Shown: positions 35,419 to 46,120 of the stretch, one piece after another
How the letters are laid out: each line of letters opens with the position of its first letter
Numbering within the stretch: the first letter of the stretch is position 1
Source of the DNA: Lyophyllum atratum
Taxonomy: Eukaryota; Basidiomycota; Agaricomycetes; Agaricales; Lyophyllaceae
Length of the DNA: 64,000 bases
Reading direction: 5' to 3'
Assembly (NCBI GenBank): GCA_014905825.1
Contig: JACGCN010000006.1
Location: forward strand, 1,178,001 to 1,242,000
Translations under genes and position numbers: made by a program
The notes under the pieces: generated by a model
What the model was told of the DNA's origin: nothing
Database searches by the model: none
The model's input: only the letters and a program-made list of their open reading frames with translations

Positions 35419-35524
35419 GTTGAGAGAGATGAAGCAGAAAAAAGGACCCTGAGTTCGTATTTACACCTCGTACACGTGATGTAGTTACGACCATGTCCCA
35501 ATGCCCACCAGTCCTCCCCATCCC

Positions 35525-36146
35525 TCAGTTTTCCAACCGTCCAACCAGGAAAAATAGAACAATTCCATCCGTCATGCTAACTTTAGCCCTAAAGCTAAAC
35601 ATGTCCTTCAACTCTGCCATGAGATCTCCCAGTTGGGAGCCTGCAAGACCTGCGAGCGGAGGAAACACAGTAGCCGCGATCTGAATACATTGTTAGTCGA
35701 ACATAGTTTCTGAAGCGACACTGCGATACCTCGCCGTCGCTGGCCCAGTCTGCCAACCCTAGGGCATGTAGCACCTGCCGTGGGGTTTGAAACTCTCCAC
35801 TGCCCAGCCATAACCCGACATCTCCGGTGTCATCACTCTCGCTCCCTTGCCCTGCCAGAATGCTGGAACAGAATTTCTCTTCAGCGGTAGCCAGTGCCGC
35901 GAGGGCGAGGCGGTGCAGATACCGCTGGACGGTTTCGCTGGGCTGAGACGGCAGACTCGGAGGCAGGAGGATGAGCGTGTGAGGATCAAACCTGGATCGC
36001 GGGGCATTGTCGTTTACAAAGGACTGGATCTCACCGACCATCAGCGCGGTGGACGCGACGGCGCCGGCCTCTGCATGAGAAAGCTGGTTCGCGTCGGCGA
36101 TGGCGCGAGTGAGATCGTTTTTGTTATGAATTGAAGCGAGATCCAT
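35525..36146 (-). CDS. Conserved-looking protein, 190 aa, function unknown
   Basis: Two exons (36146-35730 and 35680-35525, intron 49 bp) join in frame to 190 residues from ATG 36144-36146. The protein is mostly helical and acidic: MDLASIHNKNDLTRAIADAN, an Ala-rich helix (AEAGAVASTALMVGEIQSF), a Pro-rich linker (LILLPPSLPSQPSE), a second helix (VQRYLHRLALAALATAEEKF), an Asp/Glu/Gly loop, QTPRQVLHALGLADWAS, and a hydrophobic end (GIVLFFLVGRLEN). No signal peptide. It resembles no family I can name. It is head-to-head with the LETM1-like gene, with only 53 bp between start codons. Confidence 0.6.
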
Positions 36147-36199
36147 TGAGTGACGTAACACGCGTGACACGACTTCAAAAAATACTCTTTCCTCTCTCC
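36147..36199. promoter_or_regulatory. 53 bp bidirectional promoter/leader region
   Basis: The space between the ATG of the 190-residue protein (minus) and the ATG of the LETM1-like gene (plus). With start codons this close, the two transcripts probably share regulatory DNA, or their leaders overlap. Confidence 0.5.
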
Positions 36200-37531
36200 A
36201 TGTTGGCTGCTCGCCATGTCGGTCGTCGCAATCTCCTCTGGTCGTCGCCCTCGCACCAGTGGTCGTCGCCACACTCGTCCCGCACAATACTTGCCCTGAC
36301 AGCGCATGCCCGCTTTCTCTCGACCCCTGTCCCCAATCCCAAACCAACCTCCTCTTCCGACTCGCACCTGACCGCCGCCCAGCGCAAGCAGAAGCTCGAC
36401 CTCAGGCCTGCCCCAATAAAACCGTCAAAGTCGTCCACTGTATCTGCCAACCACATCCCCACAAAGCCAACCGTGCCTCTTGCTCAACCTGCCACCAAGC
36501 TCTCCCCACCACCCTCTCTACACTCCGTCAAGGAAGACGCCAAACGCGACATTGAGATGCAGAGGCTCATGGCATCCTTGCACCTCCACCGCCGGATGCA
36601 AACTGGTTCAGGCGGACCCTACACAAGGGTATCGAGCTCGCCGTAAGTCCTACATTACCTTCCCAAATCCACGCTGTCTAATACTTTCCCAGAAATTTTA
36701 CTACCGTGGCGTAAAGCTCATTTTCATCCGCCGGAAAGAAATTAACCTCATTCGCGCCCGAATAAAAGCTGGTGGCAGCCCGCTCACGCGATGGGAAAAT
36801 AGACTAATCCGTACTCAAAAGGCCGATATCAACAAGTACGCCCTCCTACCTCCTTTTTCATCTGATTCGCTAACTCGACTCCCAGAGTCGTGCCTTTCCT
36901 ATTCATCGCCCTTCTCCTGGAAGAGGTTATTCCCCTCATTGCCATCTACGCTCCCTTCATGCTTCCCTCGACCTGTATCCTACCGTCCCAGCGTGACAGG
37001 ATAGATCAGAAGCGCACTGAAAAGGCTATAGCTTTTGCCACCGACTACCGCCATATCTATTCCCAACTTAGACTCAAGGAATCACCTGCTGGCCAACTAC
37101 CAATAGATGCCCTGAAGATGACCGGGGCCTCTGCCGCTGTTTGCGGGTGCGTCGTCATCACTTATTAAGCCGAACCCGCATCCTGACCCCTTATTTCTAG
37201 TGTCCTAAGGCTATCCACAGTTGGTGTTGATGCGCTGCGGATACGACGCATACGTCATCACTTGCAATTCCTTGCTGAAGATGACCGGTTGCTCGTCCAA
37301 GACAACCTCCTGCAACAGCTGTCTCCCAAGGGCCTCGAGGAGGCTCTCCAGGAGCGTGGCATGTAAGTGCTGTCATCATCCTCTCGTTCACCGCAATTCT
37401 AATCCTATTTCAGCATAAGCCAGGGCCTCACGCCGAAGGACATGGAATCACAATTAAAGTGGTGGTTAGATTCCGTCGAACAGTCGACGTCAGAGACGCG
37501 TCGGCTTTATCTATCAATTAATAGACTGTGA
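36200..37531 (+). CDS. LETM1-like mitochondrial inner-membrane protein
   Basis: ATG 36200 starts a basic, Ser/Arg-rich mitochondrial presequence (MLAARHVGRRNLLWSSPS). The LETM1-type core follows: GIELAKFYYRGVKLIFIRRK, GGSPLTRWENRLIRTQKADI, a hydrophobic helix VVPFLFIALLLEEVIPLIAIY with downstream FMLPSTCILP, then RIRRIRHHLQFLAEDDRLLVQ and ISQGLTPKDMESQLKWWLDSV. Introns at about 36642, 36836, 37149 and 37363 join in phase. One base is missing near 36552, where AKRDIE should continue into DAEAHGILAPPPPDANW. LETM1 proteins act in mitochondrial ion homeostasis or ribosome docking. This one is shorter than classic LETM1 and lacks EF hands. Confidence 0.75.
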
Positions 37532-37565
37532 GGGGAGACCACTTTGTAAAGGTTGCTTATAATAT

Positions 37566-40500
37566 TTACATAGCATACATAATACACGCCATCGACTCAT
37601 CTCCTATCCCTGTCTGGGATCGCACCAGGGCCAAGGCCTGCCAGCAGCGCATGTTCGACGGTGAGAGCATGACCGCCCTCTGGACTTCTCGAAGGGCGAC
37701 CGCCCTGTCGCTGTGCGAGTGGGCAACCGCTTGAATGTTGAGCGAGGCAGGCAAGTTGTCAATGCTGGCATCATCTGAACCAGACAGTACTGCGAGGGCA
37801 GAATCGAATTGGTTCTGCTGCAGCATCAACGTTGCTAGTGCCGTCCGGGCTTCAGATCGTGACGGCTCCGCCCAAACTGCACTCTGGGCAACCGTCACCG
37901 CCTTTTTCACGTCCCCCTGCTCAATTCGTCAGTACTATGATACCCCATAGACCTTACTGAACACGCACCTGCCCAAGATGGTACTGCGTCAGAAGGTAGT
38001 CCACGTTGCGGTCTGGGTCCAGCTCGTGTCGCTTTTCCAAGGGCAGCGCTAGGATCTCTGAAAGTGCAGCATCGACCAAACTCTCGTCGTCCGTCAGTAC
38101 TCCCATCCCGGCAAGAGTATTGATCGCTGTCAAGTTCTCTGGATCCGCAGAAATGCTATATTTACAAGAGTCATGAATATCGGAGGACAAGACTGGACGA
38201 ACAACGCACCAGTCAAGAAGTTGTGCTTTAGAACTCTCCCTAAATTCATCTGTTTGGATAGCCCACATCGTCTGCGCAAGTAACACGGTCACTTGTCCCC
38301 TTAGCGCCTTATCCTCCCCAGCACTCTCCAGCGCCGCCTCAAGGTTTGCCAGCGCCATCTCCAGATTTCCCTGCATGAAGCTCGCAAGGCCCAACCCAAA
38401 CAGCGCCTGCGCGCGTAAAAGCTTCGTCTCCGGCTCCTCATCCTCTGGCAACAGTCCCAAGGCACTCTCAAATGACTGTGCAGCACCTTCGAAATCCTTG
38501 AGCGCCAATCGGATCCGTGCAAGATTCGAGTTTGCGACGGTAAACTGCCGCTCCACGGCGGGATCCTCTGAGACCTCATAAGCCGCTTCTAGGATGGATA
38601 TGGTGCGCGTGACCAGGCTGGCGGCAGTGTCCAGGTGCCCGAGACCCTCACAGACGAGGGCAAAGAGGTGAAGCCCAGTGGCGTCGTCAGGGCGCCGTCC
38701 ACAGTAACGATCGAGCACGAAGAAGGCGGGAAGCAAGTTCTCCATCGAGTCTTTAACATCGTATCTCGAGAATCGATATCTGTTGAAGGACCTGGAAGCA
38801 AACTCGAGATCGCCTTCAGGCTGTAATGAGAAGCATAAGGCTTTGTTTGGCTAGGCTACCACAGTGACAACTTACAACATTGGGCGCCAACCCTACTGCA
38901 TGTTCAAACATGGCGGTTGCTTCTGTATCATGCCCATTCTCTATTGCGACAAGGGCTTGACCGATCCACGCAACGGCATAGTCTGGATCCAATGTCTGAG
39001 CGCGATATAAACTTTCGTTCGCCAGTTCGACATCACTGTGATACAAGTATAGTAAGCCGAGTTTTGTCCATGTGGCAGCATTCTTTTGAATATATGAGCA
39101 CTTGTATAGGAATAAGTCACAATGGAACGTCACCTTAGAATCAATTTCTAGTGCTTTAATGTATGCATGTTGGGCGTTCTTCGCATTCGACAGAAAAAAT
39201 GCATCTCCTAGTCCCGCCCAGTACAAATCGGACCCTGGATTCTCGCGTAGGGCGTGTGTTAAGCAAGAAACGACCTCAGCCTGTGCCTTGGAAGCATTCA
39301 CGTCGCCGGTCGATTTAACGACCCACGAATGGAGCGCGATTCCAAGATCAAACCATGGACTTCCGCTCTTCGGCGTCATCTCCGACGAATCAAGAGATAT
39401 CCTATAGCTGTACGCCGCCGCTGCGATTTCCAAGACCTTCAGCCCAGTTAAAGGTTGCTCATCCAGTAGTGCTGGTGGTGGCACAAGTCCAGACAGGTGG
39501 ATGCTCTCCGCTGGCAAAAGACCAACAACGGCCATCAGAACCTCGCGGACCACACCTTCCTCGCCGTACGTCGACCTTCCAGAAAGTGCATATATAGCAT
39601 CGCCCACTGTCTTCCACGCAACACCGCGAAACCCGGGGCTCGCTTGTATCGTTCGTAGTCCTATGGAAATGCACGTTGTGTACGACTGTTCTGCTCTGAG
39701 ATGAAAGCCCTCGGAGGACTCTGAGCGGCCCAGATCTAGATATGCCTGGCCCAACGACACCAGGACACCAATCTCCGACTGGCGGTGAGCCAGAATCGAT
39801 TCAAAGATGCTGATGGCGTCTCCGAAGCTGCCCATCTGGTGTTTCACGTCTCCAATGAGATAGGAGCACACCCAGTCATGAGGATTTAGCTCGTGCGCTC
39901 GTTCGAGAGCTTTGACCGCCGCAACATGCCTCCCAGCCTTGCTGTAGGCCTCGCCCAGCCTCACCCAGGACACCGAGTCATCTGGTTCAGCCCTCAGCGC
40001 TACCTGAAACGCCTGTATGGCTGGTGGATAGTTCCGACGATGCTAGTACTGCAGTGAATACGCTGGATTGGACAACTGATGGTCGTGACTTACAAGCTCG
40101 ACGACACCGACAGCTTTCCACGCCCATGAATTAGTCGGGAGGTATCGCGATGCGCCAGAAGCACCAGTTCCCTCTATGCCTGCGTGCAAACCACCTTCAC
40201 CTTCGATTGTCCGGCGTGCAACAACCTCAACAAGGTCCCATTCGCGATCCTCCCCAAATCCTTCGGCTAACCTGCGGGCAGCTTCAGCTTCCCGAGGATC
40301 CAACTCAAAGGCCTTTTGAAAACATTTGGAGGCACGGTTGGGATCTAAAGGAGACGACGACTCGGCGTAGTAGATCCCTAACGACGTAAATGCAGGTGCA
40401 TAACTAGCATTGGCCTTGAGAGATGAGATAAAGAACCGATAAGCTTCCTCGCGCTGGGACTCTATGAATACATATCAAGATAGGATGAGACCTCAAAATC

Positions 40501-42634
40501 AGAAACATACCGCCCATTCCCCAATAGCATTTACCCAGCCTCCATAAACATCTGGCTGTGTCCTCGTCACGCCCATCTTGATCTTTGAGGGTGTCGACAA
40601 TGTCTTTAAGAATAGCTATTCCGACCTCCAAGTCTTGAAGTTGACACCGACACCAAGCATTCTCTTCCCTTGCGCGGAGCCCCTCGTTCAAGTCATCTGG
40701 AAGCAGTTCAACTACTCTTGCAAAGAACGCGGCGGCTTCCTCCCATTTGCTCGCTGCTTGCAGAACATAGGCCCTACCCATGAGGCCAGCCACATGGTTT
40801 GGAGATTGGGAGAGAACTTCATCGATGAGAGCTAGGGCACGCGGATGATGCTTGGGTGGAAATAGATGGACTAGCGACGTGGCCAATATGACTTTATAAC
40901 CTAGGTACACGCTGCATAAAGATGGTCAGACAAAAGGTGTTGATGGCTATGTAGCAGACTCACGAAGAAAGCTTGCGGCCAGTACTGTCCTCGAACCTTT
41001 TCAACAATTCCAGACCTCTCTCGGCAACCTTGATAGCGTTTTCATAGTCCAATTCGGAGACATAAAGCTCGGCCAACACTCGATTGGCTATCATTGAGTT
41101 GGGGTTGGCTGCATACGCATTCTAAATGTCTACGATAAGTCAAGGAAATGAAGCCGTTCCGGGGATCATGCATACCAGGATCGTGTCAAAAGGGTCTTCC
41201 TCCATTCCGACCACCACCGCAGGAGCTTCGTCTTCGTCTTCTTGTTTGGATATAGTGATGTTCATGTAAGCGAAATATCCTTTCAGCAACGAAGTTGCTG
41301 GAGAGGAGGGGAACAGCTCAATAAACTGGTTCACAACCCTATGGTCGTAGCCAGCTGAAACAATTGGGATGAGCACACCAACTGACGCGTTGATGATTGA
41401 GACTAACCGATGGTTTCATGGTCCTTTCCTTCCAAAAATATCGTCCAAGCCAATTCATCGGGAATACGCAGAATCACAACTCCCTCAACCAGCTCATCTA
41501 CTTCCATCAAAACTCTTGATTTCTCAATCCCAAAAGATGCTGTATCTGGGATTGCGTACAGGTAACGCTCCTTGTATCGAAGGAGTTTGGCATCCGTCAA
41601 GCGACGTAATTCATCGGAAGTGTTAGGGTGGTTGAGTATCTCATTATAAAGGAGCGGAATCTGGATAATCAAGGTCAAGACGAAGTCATAAGAAGGCGAG
41701 TGTCACTCACCTTTGAAGTTCCCCAAACCTCTCTTCCTACCTCCTTCTTTACAAGTTCGGGGCCAGCCGCCCCAAGGCGTGTTCTCCGTTTCTCTACCTC
41801 TTTCTTTATAGTCTCTTCCTCGTGTATCTCCAACAAGCTAACAATTTCTTCGAGGTGAGGAAGAGATTGGTGGATGGCGGTTTGCGCTGTGAACGTTGTG
41901 GCCGACGCAGGATTGGTTAGGTCAGGTCTAGGCAGACTCAAAAGTGTCACGTAGATGGGGGACTGAGGAAGAAGAAGGGATAGGGCTTCGACCAACTGGT
42001 AGAGCGTAAGAATCGGAAAAATGCATGGCAAAGGATGGCCGGACCTGTAACCGCGTACCCCTCTCACGCCGCAACTCGACAAGCTTTTGCCACGACTCGG
42101 CGCATTTGACTGTCTCATTTCTAAATTCTGATGAAAAGAGCAAAATGCACAGAGTCCATATACACGCACATGTTACTGTAGAGCTCCGTGAGATGGTTGA
42201 GGCTGTTCGCGTATTTCTCCCATTCCTCCCTTTGCTCGTAGAACTTGGATATACCCTGACGACTTATTTGATATAGGAGGGTAAGAGAAATCAAGCATCA
42301 CTCTGACCTGCCAGGCTAATGGATTGTCCGGATTTAGGGTGGTGGCGCGGAGGTATGCCTAAGTCATAGTTCAGTCCAACATGAAAAGAGACATAATGGA
42401 CAGAAAAATTACTTGCTCGCTTTTTTCGAATTGGCCCAGTTCTAGTGATGAGAGCCCTAGGAAAACGTTACTGCAAAGGGCGTAAGCTAAGATCGACTTG
42501 TAAAATTGGACTTACGCGTTGTAGTTATCCGGTTCATGCTCCAAAACCTGCGTTGCAGCATCACAGGCAGCACCATAATCCTTCTTAGCCAGAGCATCCC
42601 GCGCTGCCTTGAGCTTGCTCTTCACGAATGACAT
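37566..42634 (-). CDS. SKI3: Ski3-like TPR subunit of the Ski complex
   Basis: Scaffold of the cytoplasmic Ski complex, which feeds mRNA to the exosome. ATG 42632-42634 starts MSFVKSKLKAARDALAKKDY, the typical Ski3 N-terminus, followed by TPR units throughout (for example AATQVLEHEPDNYNA, SWVRLGEAYSKAGRHVAAVKALERAHELNP, ATWTKLGLLYLYHSDVELANESLYRAQTLDPDYAVAW). About a dozen short introns are needed, several visible as in-frame or near-frame spacers. The C-terminal TPRs (AVAHSHSDRAVALREVQRAVMLSP, CWQALALVRSQ) end at 37566. The product should be roughly 1,400-1,500 residues, normal for Ski3. It is convergent with the LETM1-like gene, with only about 34 bp between stop codons. Confidence 0.88.
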
Positions 42635-43800
42635 CTCAGATCTCAAGACCAATCAATCTTCGAGGGCGCGCAGGATGTTTAGATTTGTAGCAATAAGAGA
42701 CGTGATCACGTTTGCGCGCATCAAAATCGATAATCTCTACGTTCCTCCTTTTTGGGCGATGCCAATAGGCAATTTGAGTTAAGTAAGCTAGCCGTGGGTA
42801 AAAGATCGATGTGGAAGTCGGCCCGGTGGCTTGGTGCAATGTAGACTCGATCCCAGTCGCCTTGTCAGTTATCGCAGTGTTTTATCTGAATGAGAGTGTG
42901 CAATGTTTAATCAGAGAAATTGAGGTGTTCCGTTTTGGGATTGTGTGAGGGGGGTAATAACTTCCAAGGTTACACCCCAACAGTGTACCATATCCGTAAC
43001 GGCTGGTATCGAGACTAGGTGCAATGCTTGTTTGGAAAGACAACAACTGAGAACGGCAAGTTCAATGGCGAAGATTCTGTGATCTGCCATTTGCTGGAAG
43101 TTGGCGAACCTAGTGTATAGAAAACTATGCAACACTTTGCAGCTAATACAACGCAGTATGCCTCATATTCGCTCAATATACTACCCCGAATCCATTCTAA
43201 TGCTGTAATTTAAGTAACAGGCCGGCCGAGCACCAAACAAGCTACCGGGCCGACTCGCACATCAACTTTTTAACTGGCAATGGGTGGCAATGGACGGTGG
43301 CACAAGCTTGCGGCACCTCAATTGAGAGGCAAGCTGCCTCGACCGTCACCAGTCTAGGTGGCTCTGTGGCTACACGCGAACTGCCTAAGTACTTGTAATA
43401 ACTTCTGGATCAATTGGTTATTTCTTTGCTTCAACTACAATTATACTAGTAGCCACGCCGTGGCGCCGCATCTCCATGAATTTCCGACTGCCTCGCTGTG
43501 GGCGCCGTTTAATAAGTCCATATTTACAATTTGGCTGACTCTTGTCAAATTGTAAAAGATGGAAATATTGGCCGATGCGAGGAAGTAGCCTGAGACAAGT
43601 TCAGACCGACCTCATAACCCCCCAGTGCCCATAAGCTAGCCATCACATACTGTAGTATATGAAGAAGATGGAGTGTACAAAGAGTGCTTGAACCAAAAAT
43701 AAAAGTATTGTATGTATACAACAGTGCGAGTACTAATGTATTGGATGATTCCAGGTCATAACTTAGCTATAAGAAAACAATGCGGCGAGAAGGAAAAAAA
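42635..43800. other. Intergenic, about 1.17 kb, no gene supported
   Basis: Its left end is the SKI3 promoter and its right end the 3' region of the phosphatase gene. Short open frames on both strands show no family motif. A GC-rich patch lies at 43220-43260 (GGCCGGCC, CCGGGCCG). I found no repeat pair or RNA gene here. Confidence 0.4.
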
Positions 43801-45915
43801 TTACAAACATCCAGGAATGGCATCAAGCTCCTTATTGTGAACTTCCTTCCCCCTCAGATACTCTACATAGTCCACTAGAAACTGCACTTGCTCGTAGGTC
43901 TCAATTGCCTTGAGACTCCGTCGTCGTCTAACAACCGTGATGACCTGTTCCACAAACTGAACGGTATCTCTTCTCAATCCAGCTGCGCTCAGGTTCAGCC
44001 CTGGTACACATTGGGCTGGCGGGACCTTTGCTTCATTGGAGGCTGGAGGGAAAAAAGCGCGTTCGCTTTCGACCCATCCACAGAGACCAAGGCGGATGAG
44101 CCAACAACACGCAACGACGCCAGCGCGCCCAACACCACCACGGCAATGGACAAGCACTGGTATACCATGTAGGGTGTAGGCATTGATGATTTTGGTCAGT
44201 TCGTCGTCGAGGGATGCTGGAGAGAGTGGGGCAAGGCCTTCCGGGATCGGCACACTAGGGTTTAACAGGGAAGACAAAATAAGTCCCTGGACTGGCATCG
44301 GATAGTAAAGAGATGAGTACAGACCGGAGAACATCTATTCCATTAGCCGTCGCTAATGCTTCATACTCCGTCCAAGGAGCACCCAGAAATTCGAGCTCGC
44401 TATCGTCCAAACAGCTACCCGCGAAAGTCAGCTCTCGTGGCAGGGTCCAAGGGTGAGCTGCTCACCATATGATACAGCCGACACCCAAGTTCTTCATTCT
44501 CTTCAAGTCGGTATCCAAGTCTCTACACACGCCACTTCGCCCTTTGACGGGTCCTTGTAGTCGTACTAAGACGGGAGATGTTAACACGAGGGCAAAAAAC
44601 TGAAGAAGCCGCAGCACCTTTCTTCCCAGGGCACGAGGAGAGGAAGAGATTACCGATCAATGACGGAGGCGGTGTGGAAGTTGCGGAAAGGGTATCTTTG
44701 CTCAATCTAAGATAGAGTTGAAAATCAACTGCGGGTGGCTTAAAGGCCACAACTCACGTTTGGGATTCCGCGAGTAGATTCGACGCAGGGGGATTAGACT
44801 CGGACGCCTTTTTGGGAACCACATTTGCTGATGCAGCATCAGTGTCGGCAATTGTCAAGGACAAGGATAAGGAGATCGACGAAGGATTTGGGTGATACAT
44901 CGTCGAGGGTTTTTTGGACGGTAGAATATCCGTAGATGCCGTTCGTAGAATACGGAGTGGAGAAGGAGGTATGAAGGAAGGACTTTGCTTATTTTTCTTC
45001 ACACCTGTCGGTGGGTTTGGAGCAGAGAGGTTGCTGCTAATGGCCGCCTGAAGGGCTTCGCTAACCCTGGAGCGCGTACGTAGATGTTTGACAACCAACT
45101 GAGGTCGAAAGGATGGGACTGGCGCTGAGTAGATGTGGGCGCGCGCAGGGCAATGGGTGGACAACGACGTAAGGAGACGGTCCAAGGAGAAGGAAGGCGG
45201 AATGTCGAACACAGTTGGAGACGTGGATGACGAGTTCCTGAAGAGCAGATGTGAGGATATATGAGGGATGAGTTCGTGAGGGATGATGAAGGAAATGCTA
45301 TAAAGTGATCAGTTGCCAGAATATGTCCAACGGCTTCGCGCTCACTTGATTGGGTGGGTCGACGACGTCTTGACAGAGTGGCTGCATATCGTTGTAGACG
45401 GGGGATCGACAGGGCGTGGCGTGTTGTCCAAGGGTGCAGCAATAGCTGCTTCGATCTCTTCTTGAAGGTGAGTGGTGTCCGAGTCCTGGGGTAGAGCGCC
45501 CCGCGAGCCAAGAATGACTGGCGAGGGAGAAGAGGCAGCTACTCTTTTGCACGGCCACCATGACTTTGCCTTTGCGCATTGGATCTGACGCTGCTGCAAC
45601 TCAAGAAAGAAGTCTGGAAGGTGTATGGACAATGGGAGGTATCTGATCGGGCACCCTAGCAGAGGTGAGTAGGGGATCGGATTAGTCGCGCATAGAGTAG
45701 ACATACCTTGGAGACCAAACTTGAGGCGGTTGTACTCGCTGGTGTGGTGTTGGGAGGCGAGGGGTGCAAGCTGAGGAGGAGGTGAGTTGTTGACGCGAAG
45801 AAAGGAGAAGTTGGTGTACTTCTGGGATGGGGGATGGGGGCAGGGTGAGGGGCACGGGTGGGTGATCTCGAGGGAAGGGGTGGGGGAGGATGTGGGACTG
45901 GACGAGGGTGGCCAT
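43801..45915 (-). CDS. Dual-specificity protein phosphatase with long N-terminal region
   Basis: Cys-dependent phosphatase, CDKN3/kinase-associated type by motif. The active-site loop is PVLVHCRGGVGRAGVVACCW (HC-x5-R) at about 44090-44150. Upstream lie SLIGNLFLSSCPGKK, CLDDSELEFLGAPWTEYEAL and the general-acid region VPIPEGLAPLSPASLDDELT; downstream is RSLKAIETYEQVQFLVDYVEYLR. The N-terminal ~400 residues (KYTNFSFLRVNNS, QHHTSEYNRLKFGLQG, CPIRYLPLSIHLPDFFLELQQRQ) precede a Ser/Pro-rich linker. Introns near 45307-45353, 44712-44758, 44341-44467 and 44271-44327 join in frame. The start is uncertain: ATG 45915 (MATLVQS) is one base out of phase with the KYTNFSF frame, again suggesting an indel. 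Confidence 0.72.
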
Positions 45916-46120
45916 GGTGGGCGTCGTTTACCTGACAATGTCGAGGGCAGAAGCGGTCGCAATATTGATGGGCACGTGCGCGCCCTGACAGCGTTGGCTG
46001 ATCTATCGTCCGTCCTCTTCTCTTCCTTCGTTTCTCGTCTCGTCAATCCACAGCAGGACTGCCTCCGCTCCAGTCTCCACGACTGAAGCTGCGAGCGACA
46101 GCTTCTTCCTATCCTTTAGC
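45916..46120. promoter_or_regulatory. Divergent promoter region between phosphatase and chitin synthase genes
   Basis: About 205 bp between start codons of oppositely transcribed genes. Assigned by position only. Confidence 0.4.

Noticed and set aside
42635..43800. Possible gene fragments between SKI3 and the phosphatase
   Set aside because: Only short frames with no conserved motif or joinable exons.
45342..46046. Start of the phosphatase at 46046
   Set aside because: The frame begins with TTG, not ATG, and its first part overlaps the promoter. ATG 45915 is preferred although a one-base break follows.
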